A stretch of 64,000 bases of DNA from Cephalopachus bancanus (taxonomy: Eukaryota > Chordata > Mammalia > Primates > Tarsiidae). The notes beneath the pieces are model-generated. The model did not search any database. It had not been told where the DNA came from and saw only the letters and a list, made by a program, of their open reading frames with translations. Location: contig JAPVLO010000054.1 of the NCBI GenBank assembly GCA_027257055.1, positions 4,030,001 to 4,094,000 of the forward strand. The letters run 5' to 3'. Each line of letters begins with the position of its first letter. The first letter of the stretch is position 1. This document shows positions 55,875 to 64,000 of the stretch, one piece after another. Position numbers and translations under genes: made by a program.

Positions 55875-56945
55875 CTCATTGCATACAGCAGGCACTCAGT
55901 AAGTATCTTTTGAACATAGGGTCTTTACTTCTCCACCACAAAAGGAGAAAACACGACTAACAAAATAAAGTGAAAACACTGATGTGTGTGAATGGTAAGG
56001 TGATGGCAATGGAAACAGCCAATAGCAGAGAAAAGATAAGAGACTTAGACTACCACCCTATTGTATAATGGGAGAGGTTTCAAGGGGGCTGGGGGAAGGG
56101 AACAGGAAGAACTCAAGAATCAATTGCTGAAACAGTCAAGAAGAACGAGGACTGATAAAAACAACAGAATAACACAGATTTTCATGCAATCAACAGAGTA
56201 ACTGCCCAAAAGAGTAACAAAAAAGCTACCGTCTAAAACTTGCATGTTGTCTGCATATCTTAATAATGTGCCAATTGTTTTGGCCTTGCATTTTCAAACT
56301 TACTTTGCCTTCTTCATCTTTGCTGCTAAGAGCATAGAATTTAATAAAACATGTAGGAATAGTTTCCCTGTAACAGCCCACTTCGGAGGCTATAATTTTC
56401 AACATTTAGAAATTTCTGGAAACAGAGAATATGATTGTTGAGTGCTAGTGAGCTATCTTCTTGTCCTACATAGGTTTATGCAAAGACTGCAGAATTCCAG
56501 AACAGAAAAAAACATTTTATTTTTAAAGGCATTAATAGAATGGGATGTGTATAACTTAAGAAGTACTAAGACATTATTGTTGTTACTTTATTAGTTTGTA
56601 AAGCAAGAAAATAGCTCAAAGTAATTAACATTCCCAAACTGATCAACCGAAATGTTAACAAATCCTCCACCTTTGCCCAGTGTGAGTCTCAGAACACCAC
56701 TTCATGAGTCTCAGCTATTTCAGCCAAGTGAGCCCAGTGAGACATATCACTCTGCGCACTTACCCAGAAACCGGAGGATTAAGGAAATTAACAATTAAAC
56801 AGAATAGCTGCATGCAACGTTAATACACAGAAAACTTTCCCGGCACGATTACTTTTGCCAATTTTCCTTTGTGATGATTGCATGTAAAAACATCAATTTG
56901 ATATAGCTTACTTCTGCTGGTTATGAGAGAGGAGGAGAAAGAGCA
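55875..56945. other. Unique AT-rich sequence, nothing recognised
   Basis: About 1.07 kb without a repeat or gene signature that I can support. Confidence 0.35.
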
Positions 56946-56949
56946 GAGA

Positions 56950-57160
56950 ACTTAGGCTTGAGGTCTGGTCTTTTCCACCACTAACAACTCACTAACTTTG
57001 GGCAAATTTATCTACTTCTTTTTATCCCCTTCTCTGCATCTACGAAATGCGGACCATCACTTCTTTCACGTAGCACTCAGGCTACTCGTGTTATGCCCAG
57101 ATGAGATCATGTCTGCGGAAGCACTAAAGGAGAATGCAAATACAAATAGAAGGTGTTATT
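56950..57160 (+). mobile_element. MIR SINE
   Basis: GGCTTGAGGTCTGGTCTTTTCCACCACTAACAACTCACTAACTTTGGGCAAATTTATCTAC, TCTCTGCATCTACGAAATGCGG, CACTCAGGCTACTCGTGTTATGCCCAGATGAGATCATG fit sense MIR with a short central gap. Confidence 0.72.
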
Positions 57161-57329
57161 ACTGCCATTCTTTATTGGGGAAGGGGAGCAAATAGATTTC
57201 AAACACACAGTCACATCCCAACTGCCTATTTCAAGTCAACCATATGCTTCTCTCCCATCACAGCTGGGCTATTGAGCAGATGCCGAATGGATGGAGAGAG
57301 ATAGGTGGTGAGAGAGAATGCTTCCGTTT

Positions 57330-57995
57330 CCCAGATGGAAAAGTCATTTCCTACCCATTTCTGCTCTACTCATCTTTCTGAGAACCTCCTGTGTGTTCGA
57401 CACCATGCTAGGCACTAAAAAGAAAATGATTTTTGAGAAAACAGACTGTGTCCCCTCAAGTGTATTCACTTTGGAAACAACTAAGTATAATAGAAACAAT
57501 CAAGAGCCAAGTCCAGGAAAATGAGAATAAATCCAATGAGAGAAGCAGGTGCGAGGCACTATCAGTGGGTGGAAGACAGAGCAGCAAGGACCTGTAAGGT
57601 ACAGGAAGGTAGAGGAGACGGCATGACAAGAGATGGACGATAGAGACCCATGTGTTCAACTAGACTCTCGGGCCTTCTCCTGTGGGCCAAGAAGCCACAG
57701 ACACATTTTAAGCAGGGACCAGCATGACCACCCCGCAGTTTAGAAAGAGGACTGTGACCACAGTTGGGGAGACGAAATGAAGGGAAGCATGTGGAGACCT
57801 ATAGCAGAAATCCAGACAGGAAGCAATGAGAGCTCAAGAACATGAATGAATTTGAGATAACAAAGCAGCAAAGTGAACTTGCCTGGTGACTGGAAGGATA
57901 CAGGGGTGGGAGGAATTGTGGATGACTCCCTGGTTCTGTCTGGATGACCCAGAGAATGGTGGGCTTTTCACAAGATACTGGAAGAAGTGCAGATG
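57330..57995 (-). mobile_element. Long L2 LINE 3' UTR
   Basis: Antisense L2: TCCTGTGTGTTCGACACCATGCTAGGCACTAAAAAG, CATTTTAAGCAGGGACCAGCATGACC, TTTAGAAAGAGGACTGTGACC, TATAGCAGAAATCCAGACAGGAAGCAATGAG, TTGCCTGGTGACTGGAAGGATAC and GTGGATGACTCCCTGGTTCTGTCTGGATGACCCAGAGAATGGTGG. About 665 bp, gapped. Confidence 0.83.
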
Positions 57996-58204
57996 CGAAC
58001 GGCAAGACAAGTTCACTCTGTACTTGTGTCTCTTTGTACATGACCTCATGTAAATGAAGTCACTTGGTACATTTGTGGCCAACCAAAAAGTTTTAAGTTT
58101 CTCATCATTTAGCTGCTCAAATTTCCACAGGCGAGAGGACAACTTATGACAGAATGGAACACCAAGGCTAGAGCTAACTTAGTTCCATGCACTTAACCTC
58201 TTGT

Positions 58205-58365
58205 AGTTAAAGTGAAAACACACCCCACATCAAAACACAGGCTCAGGGAGGTTAAGTGACTGGCTCCAGGCTACACGGCCAGAAAGAGGCAGCTGCCCTT
58301 TAATCCAGGACAATCTATTTCCGGAGCATCGGCTCTTCCTCTAGTATGCTGCTACTCTGCTCCAT
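58205..58365 (-). mobile_element. MIR fragment
   Basis: CACAGGCTCAGGGAGGTTAAGTGACTGGCTCCAGGCTACACGGCC and ATCGGCTCTTCCTCTAGTATGCTGC: antisense core and head. Confidence 0.75.
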
Positions 58366-58403
58366 TAATTAAGGACCTGGTACTACTCATCATATGTAGT
58401 ACA

Positions 58404-58747
58404 CAGGCCGAATATCCTCTATCCAAAATGCTTGAGACCAGAAGTGTTTTGGATTTCAGGATTTTTCAAATTTGAAAACATCTGCATATAAATAGAGATA
58501 TCTTGGGGACGTGACCCAAGTCTACACATGAAATTCATTTATGTCTCGTATATACTTTATACACACAGCCTGAAGGGAATTTTATATAATATTTTTAAAT
58601 TATTTTGTGCATGTGCTTTGACTGTGACCTGTCACACGAGGTCAGGTGTGAAATTTTCCACTTGTGGTGATATATCCGTGCACAAAAAGTTTTGGATTTT
58701 GATGAGTACTTTATTTTTGGATTTTCAGATTCGGGATGTTCAGTCTA
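58404..58747 (+). mobile_element. TcMar-Tigger MITE
   Basis: CAGGCCGAATATCCTCTATCCAAAATGCTTGAGACCAGAAGTGTTTTGGATTTCAGG at the left; AGATATCTTGGGGACGTGACCCAAGTCTACACATG, GCCTGAAGGGAATTTTATAT; and right end TTTTGGATTTTCAGATTCGGGATGTTCAGTC. The ends are inverted copies of each other. Confidence 0.82.
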
Positions 58748-58939
58748 TAAAGGTTCAACAGTTCTGTTCTCTGACCACTTTATTCTTGATAGTCCCTCCG
58801 ATAGCAGAGTTCAGGCAACACTGAATTACCGAGGCACAATCTCTAGAAACACTGTCCCCACTGCTCCATCTCTGCTTCTTAAAGTGCACTTGATTCAACT
58901 GGCCTGTTGGCCTGGAAAGCCCTGTCCCATCTCTTCTTC

Positions 58940-58977
58940 GTGTGTGTGTGTGTGTGGTGTGTGTGTGTGTGTGTGTC
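58940..58977 (+). repeat. (TG)n microsatellite at the Alu tail position
   Basis: Two runs of TG joined by a GG, where the T-run of the reversed Alu would be expected. Confidence 0.93.
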
Positions 58978-59238
58978 TCAGGGTCTCACTTTGTCACCCA
59001 GTCTGGAGTACAGTGGTACAATCACAGCTAACCGCAGCCTCAAACTCTTGGGCTCAGGTGATCCAACTGCCTCCATCTCCCAAGTAGCTGGGACTATAGG
59101 TATGCCACCACTCTCAGTTAATTTTTTAATTTTTTGTAGACATGAGGTCTCACTATATGGCCCAGCCTGGACTCAAGCAATCCTCCCGCCATGGCCTCCT
59201 AAAGTGTTGGGATTACAGGCATGAGCCACCGCACCCAG
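58978..59238 (-). mobile_element. Older Alu (J-like)
   Basis: CAGGGTCTCACTTTGTCACCC, CAATCACAGCTAACCGCAGCC right arm, ATTTTTTAATTTTTTGTAGAC linker, left arm ending GGATTACAGGCATGAGCCACCGC. The poly-T is replaced by (TG)n. Confidence 0.9.
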
Positions 59239-59269
59239 CTCCATCCCTGCTTCTTAAAGTGCACTCCAA

Positions 59270-59555
59270 TGACTGTTTCTGATAACCAGACACTCTGTAA
59301 CTCTGCAGATGCAAGAATATTCTAGTTCCTATAAGAGCTATTTCTGAATTCATCTGTCCAACCTTATATTATAGCATCTGAAGTTCCATGAAGGCAGTCC
59401 TTACTAACTCAGTCTTCATCTAACTGACATTTCTATCCCTAGCTGAACCCAGAATGATACTTTTTTCCCCTGCTCAATAGCTCTTTGCATTAGTGTTATA
59501 TCTGGGGAGAAAGGAGAAGGCTGATGGAGAAGACATATAGTTTACTTGAAGCCTG
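59270..59555. other. Unique sequence, nothing recognised
   Basis: No repeat or gene recognised. Confidence 0.35.
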
Positions 59556-59559
59556 CCAA

Positions 59560-59655
59560 ATAAACCAGGCACTGTCCTAGGCATGACAGAGCCCTGACCG
59601 AGACAGCAAAGTCCCTGAACAGATAGTTCACTGAAATTGTGATGTTCAGGCAACC
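59560..59655 (-). mobile_element. Possible L2 fragment
   Basis: AAACCAGGCACTGTCCTAGGCATGACAGAGCCCTGACCGAGACAGCAAAGTCCCTG resembles the L2 3' end in antisense. Short and uncertain. Confidence 0.5.
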
Positions 59656-59734
59656 CACTGTGGGAGCTTTTCTGTCCTCTCAAACCCTGCTTTCTAAAAA
59701 AAAAAAGAAAGAAAATGTTGTGTTTGTTTTTTAA

Positions 59735-59872
59735 ATAAATATATACACATATAAAGCAAACACTTCAAAATGTTAATATTTGGTAAAACTGGGAGTTGAG
59801 TATGTATGTGCTCCTTGTATTATTCTATTTTCCTGAACATTTAAAATATTTTAACAATAAAAAAATTTTAAT
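59735..59872 (+). mobile_element. Possible L1M 3' tip
   Basis: AATATATACACATATAAAGC, GTTAATATTTGGTAAAACTGGG, TTATTCTATTTTCCTGAACA, ATTTTAACAATAAAAAAATT fit a degraded L1M terminus. Confidence 0.5.
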
Positions 59873-60058
59873 GAGAAGAAAATAAATGTAAAGCTTCTAC
59901 CCTCTGGGGAAAGAACTGCCTCATCAGGCTAACTCATTTCCAAAGAGTCTGGACAGAGACTGTTACAGCAATCTATTCTGTTTTTAACATCATGCTCCAT
60001 AGCTGGAAAAGCAATCAGGAAAAAAGATGAAAATGAACAAGTTTTAACAACTGAATTC

Positions 60059-60218
60059 GGGGGGGGCCATATAACACCAGTAAGGTATCTGATCTCAAAC
60101 CATGTGAAGTGGGGACCAAAGGGACGCCCAAACTTTACCTGTATGACGACCACTTGTATACCTAATTCTGAATTGTACCCCATATCTTTAAAATAAAAAA
60201 TTTAAAATTAAAAAAAAG
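60059..60218 (+). mobile_element. 160-bp lineage-specific L1 3' end with TSD
   Basis: Eight Gs, CCATATAACACCAGTAAGGT, GATCTCAAACCATGTGAAGTGGGGACC, GACCACTTGTATACCTAATTCTGAATTGTACCCCATATC, A-rich tail. TSD ACAACTGAATTC (60047-60058) and ACAATTGAATTC (60219-60230). The same 3' UTR segment occurs reversed at 7620-7670. Confidence 0.92.
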
Positions 60219-60389
60219 ACAATTGAATTCAATCGAGCAATAAAATGAGGTTCTCAGTCAGTCTAGACTGTCCTTATTTCTACCTCCATATCCTCTGGAA
60301 TGGTAAATGATAAGAAAAAAAACAGAAAAACATAACTATTTTCTAAAACCTTTTTGCCTCAGCAGAGGACATCCTCATAATAAGCACTA

Positions 60390-60600
60390 CCATTTCCCAC
60401 CATACCTACAGTGTGCTGGGGCCTTACAACATGATTCTAACAAGCCTGTGAAATAAGCATTATCATCACCATTTTACAGATAAGGAGATTAAGATTCCAA
60501 CAACTCAAGTAATTTGCTCAACTCCCACGGATCCCGTTGCTGGTGGCTGGCAGTGGTGGCACCCAAATCCATCTCTGCCAAGAGTCAAAAGCCTTTGTTT
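60390..60600 (-). mobile_element. MIR SINE
   Basis: ACAGTGTGCTGGGGCCTTAC, GTGAAATAAGCATTATCATCACCATTTTACAGATAAGGAG, CAAGTAATTTGCTCAAC, GGCACCCAAATCCATCTC and GCCAAGAGTCAAAAGCC. Confidence 0.82.
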
Positions 60601-60960
60601 TCATGACCTCATGATGCATGACTCCCACTATCTGATATTTCCCCTTCTCATTTCTCATAAACTTCTGGGCTCCACACGGAGTGAATCTTATAAAGAAAGA
60701 AATCTCTAGCAGGCAGTTCAGCAAATTAAAAACAAAAAAATCCAGGAAATCACAGTCTTGAGATATACAGTATCAGAAACAGCACCTCTAAGTGTTAATT
60801 CAAGGCAATAAAGAAAAAAGAGGGTTAAGAAAACAAAAGCGTAACACATACCCAGGCCATCAAAGAAACAATGCATCATTATTTTAAACTGAACAACCTT
60901 AACATTTAAAGGGACCTTAAAGTTGCAGTCAGCAACAAACTTGTGAGAAGAAAAAGAATT

Positions 60961-61595
60961 TTTTTTTTAATTTTTTATTTTAAAGATGTGGGGTACAATT
61001 CAGGGTTAGATATACAAATGTTCATTATGCAGGTACCTTTGTTGATGAGGTGTGCCCCCCTAGCAGACTCCCACTACTGCCAGTCCCACCCCCTGCCACC
61101 GCAGTTTCCAACTGCTGCCAATCCTTTTCTTATAGTGTTACGACAGAGTGACACTTGACCAAGTGGACTTGATACCTACAAAACACTCCACCCAACAACC
61201 ACAGAATATACATTCTACTCATCACCACATGGAACGTACTCTAAGATCGACCACATCCTCGGCCATAAATCAAGCATAAACAAATTTCACAAGATTAAAT
61301 CCTGCCATGCACTTTTTCAGACCACAGTGGAATAAAAATAAATATCAACACCAACAAAGTTCCCCCAAAACCCACAAAGATATGGACACTAAATAGCACG
61401 ATGCTAAACAACTCCTGGGTCAACATGGAAATCAAAACAGAGATTAAAAGATGCCTGGAAACAAATGAAAATGAAGAAACAATTTATCAAAACCTCTGGG
61501 ATGCCATGAAAACAGTACTAAAAGGGAAGTTCATACCTCTATGAACACACATGGAAAAAATAGAAAGGTCACAAGCTAACAGCCTAACAAATCAC
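60961..61595. mobile_element. Lineage-specific L1 with a 5' inversion (twin priming)
   Basis: 60961-61143 is the L1 3' end in antisense (T-run, GATGTGGGGTACAATTCAGG, CTTTGTTGATGAGGTGTGCC). At about 61144 it switches to sense ORF2 (ACCAAGTGGACTTGATACC, ACACTCCACCCAACAACC, GAATATACATTCTACTCATC, CATGGAACGTACTCTAAGATCGACCACATCCTCGGCCATAAA) up to about 61595. AAAAAGAATT flanks both ends (60951-60960 and 61596-61605). ORF2 here is the end of the endonuclease region, with stops. Confidence 0.92.
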
Positions 61596-61609
61596 AAAAA
61601 GAATTGTTA

Positions 61610-62208
61610 AAGTCATTTTCTCATGCTATTTATCTTTAAACACCTGTTTGTTACTGTCAAGAATGTCCAAAATTTGTGTTCCCCCTGTAGACAGAGGGGC
61701 AGGACAAACTCGAGCACGCTTCAGCATGTAAGATTTTATTATTCATTAAATTCTCAAAAATTAAGGAAAGCATTAAACTTGAAATATATGCTATTATTTC
61801 TTCTAGGAAGAGTTATATTAACCATTCTGGAAATGAAAATACAGAACAGAAAATGAGAAAAGTCAGATTTAATCTAAACATAATATTTTGGGTTTTTTGC
61901 TTGCTTTTTTCTTTTCCTTTATAGTTTATTTAGAAAGAAAATTAGAGAGAGAGGAGATTCCCCAAGATAGGGGAGGGAGCCAAAGCTAGGAAACGTGGTG
62001 GACACAGCTCAAACAACCACACGGCCCAACCAGGGTTTAACAAAGCAATGGCCAACATCAATATTTTGACCCCTAGAGTTTATTCCTAAAATAGAGGCCT
62101 CAGTGCAAAAAGTTTTTCCTTTTCCATCACTTCCTCCCAGACAGTCTACATTTTAGGGCCTACACAGCTCTGGCCATACCTCCCTGACAGTAAGGACATT
62201 TCTGAGTC
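61610..62208. other. Unique sequence, nothing recognised
   Basis: No repeat or gene recognised over about 600 bp. Confidence 0.35.
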
Positions 62209-62223
62209 AAAGATGCATAATTA

Positions 62224-62514
62224 AGCCGGGTCCGGTGGCTCAGCCTGTAATCCCGCGCCTTTGGGAGGCTGAGGTGAGTGAATTGCCTGAGCCCGCGGGT
62301 TCGAGACCCGCCTGGGCAGCGAGACCTCATCTCTACAATAAATCAAAAAATCAGCCGGGCGTGGTGGTGCATGCCTGTAATTCCGGCTACTCGGAAGGCT
62401 GAGGCGGAAGGATCGCCGGAGCCCAGCAGGCCGAGGCTGTGGTGGCCGGGAGCGGCCACTGCACTCCAGTCTGGGCGACAGAGTGAGACTCCAACTCAAA
62501 AAAAAAAAAAAAAA
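62224..62514 (+). mobile_element. Best-preserved lineage-specific Alu
   Basis: AGCCGGGTCCGGTGGCTCAGCC, AATCCCGCGCCTTTGGGAGG, GAGCCCGCGGGTTCGAGACC (B box GGTTCGAGACC intact), CAATAAATCAAAAAATCAGCC linker, GGTGGCCGGGAGCGGCCACTG right arm, ACTCCAACTC, then a clean A-tail of about 19. Exact 14-bp TSD AAGATGCATAATTA (62210-62223, 62515-62528). Many CpGs survive, so it is recent. Confidence 0.98.
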
Positions 62515-62529
62515 AAGATGCATAATTAG

Positions 62530-62855
62530 TGCCCTCTACCAGTTGGACCCACATGCTTCCGCCATACCACCCAAAAGAAAGGGGACTGGTCCCCCAACAT
62601 AGCCTGCACAGACCAGGATGCTCACCACCAGGGCTGAACCATGGGGAACATTTACATGTGCAGCCCAGGCAGAAGTGCCAGGGACAGAGTCTAAGAAGAA
62701 ACTATGAAGAAAGGAGAGCCAAAACTGTAGAGAGCCTGAAAGGCCAAAAGAGGGAAAAGAAAATTAAAGAAGGGTGGTCCACAGCATTCAAGGAAGAGCA
62801 GGATGAAGAAGTATTCAATGCTGTAGGATTGGAAGTAATGTCAAAACATTAACCT
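62530..62855. other. Unique sequence between two Alus
   Basis: An open plus-strand frame at 62529-62852 has no recognisable features and runs into the next Alu; I do not accept it as a gene. Confidence 0.35.
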
Positions 62856-62856
62856 T

Positions 62857-63145
62857 GCCGGGCACAGTGTGACTCATGTCTGTAAAACAAGCACTTTGAG
62901 AAGCAGATGTGAGAGGACTGCTTAAGTATAGGAATTCGAACCAGCTGGGCAATATAGCAAGACCTATCTCCACAAAAAATAAAAAAATAGCTGGGCATGG
63001 TATAGCATGCACCTGTAATCCCAGCTGCTCAAGAAGCTGAGGCAGGAGGATCACCTGAGCCAGGAGGCCGAGGCTACAGTGAGCCGTGATCATGCCATTG
63101 CACTACAGCCTGCATGACAAGAGACGAAGGCTTGAAAAAAAAATA
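62857..63145 (+). mobile_element. Older Alu (J-like), diverged
   Basis: GCCGGGCACAGTGTGACTCATG, AAAACAAGCACTTTGAGAAGC, AAATAAAAAAATAGCTGGGC linker, GAGGCTACAGTGAGCCGTGATCATGCC right arm, short A-tail. Standard right arm, so of the old layer. Confidence 0.92.
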
Positions 63146-64000
63146 GCAATCTATACAGTGGAGTGGTCAGAGAAGATTCAGATTAAAAGGGGCTCAGGAG
63201 ATGACGGAAGATATAGACCCTGTGAATAGAAATGCTTTCAAGATATTCCACCTTTGATCATAACCTCCTTGAGAGTGGGGCCTACTTTCCCCTCACACAG
63301 CCAGCAGCAATGAAGGCACAGATCAAAGGTGTCAGCCTATCAGGAAACACACTGCCACCCACAACGGCCCAAACAGAGCCACAATTATGACATAGCCGAG
63401 TCCCATAATACAGGAACTTCTACTCCACGGAAATCACACTTTAGCCAGCCACCAAACACATAACCTAAGATAGACCTCAACAGCAAACAGGCAATTATTT
63501 GCCTAGATGTCTGATATAGTGTAGTTCGTTCACTACACTCGAAATTTTAATGGTACAAAAGGACCCCAATTATCTTTTTCCCAGAGATGTATTTCTTTGA
63601 TTACATCTTGCGTGCTGAAACAAAACATTTAGCCAAACAGTATGACGGTTATTCTTTGAAATGGAATATTTGACTGATTGCCAAAAGTGACTAACTAAAT
63701 GTATAAATTATATGACTATTAAACATTTATGTTGTTTTGTTTCAGAGGTCACCTATTTAGATCAAGGACTCTTTAACATCCATTCCACATGAAGGAAAAA
63801 AGATCATTCATATGTATCCATCAGTAAAAAGACCGAGGCAAGCCAAAAAAAAAAAAAAAGACTAAAAAAAAAGATCAGACAGCAAGAAATAGACTTATAA
63901 TATAAAAGTAACACGATCCACAGTGCTGTCAGTGAACTCATAGATAATCTCCCCCTTTGGATAGGTCATGCACCATTAGAGAATGCGGGCAGCGTAAACA
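63146..64000. other. Unique AT-rich sequence to window end
   Basis: No repeat or gene recognised. A 15-A run lies at 63845-63859. Confidence 0.35.

Larger units (their letters stand above)
58864..59265. repeat. 27-bp direct repeats bracketing a degenerate Alu and flanking DNA
   Basis: CTCCATCTCTGCTTCTTAAA... (58864-58890) recurs as CTCCATCCCTGCTTCTTAAA... (59239-59265), 26 of 27 identical. Between them are 50 bp of unique DNA, a (TG)n tract, and the Alu. Confidence 0.85.

Noticed and set aside
62529..62852. 107-residue plus-strand open frame between two Alus
   Set aside because: No initiation context, no recognised domain, and it ends just before the next Alu; charged low-complexity composition fits chance.

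Overview
The window is mammalian nuclear DNA from a primate. It contains no protein-coding exon, rRNA gene, tRNA gene or operon that I can support. The evidence for a primate is more than twenty dimeric Alu elements alongside L1, MIR, L2, hAT, Tigger and MaLR repeats. The youngest Alus lack the strepsirrhine (lemur, loris, galago) right-arm signature and are not human-type S or Y elements. They share their own diagnostic changes: GGCTCAGCC in place of GGCTCACGCC, a linker reading ACAATAAATCAAAAAAT, a right arm ending GGTGGCCGGGAGCGGCCACTG, and a tail start of ACTCCAACTCAAAA. By elimination the best fit is a tarsier. That is an inference and was not checked against a database.

Layout. 1-4860 is mostly repeat-poor and AT-rich, with one MIR and one Alu. 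4862-9205 holds a 1.4-kb L1, an old L1M 3' end, a hAT element split by a younger L1, and an MLT1-type LTR. 9345-12440 carries a MIR, two older Alus and a perfect hairpin. 16077-16904 is a Tigger2/MER2-like element with a MER1-type hAT inside it, which itself carries a 40-bp patch copied from about 1 kb away. 23211-24374 is a Tigger-like element holding both a mariner-like element (with an N-terminal transposase remnant) and an Alu. 25588-25711 is a purine (GGGA)n tract. 26663-27129 is an Alu inside a half-Alu. 29660-33535 is an old L1 broken up by three young Alus, an Alu right arm and two small L1 3' ends. 37181-38960 is a young L1 in or beside a HAL1-like ORF1 fragment. 46130-47130 is an L1M containing a Tigger2-like element containing an Alu. 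51690-52830 is a MaLR LTR followed by an old LINE. 53640-54490 is a cluster of three MIRs. 57330-57995 is an L2. 60961-61595 is an L1 with a 5' inversion. 62224-62514 is the best-preserved lineage-specific Alu.

The window reads as intergenic or intronic DNA whose visible history is layers of transposition. Many insertions keep target-site duplications (TSDs), so the order of events can be read directly. The lineage-specific L1 3' end (3' UTR with a GGGTACAATTCAGGGTTAGGTA-like core) and the lineage-specific Alus are the youngest layer. The L1 supplies the machinery; the Alus depend on it. Older layers are MIR/L2, then L1M, HAL1, MLT1 and hAT/Tigger, then the mariner-like copy.
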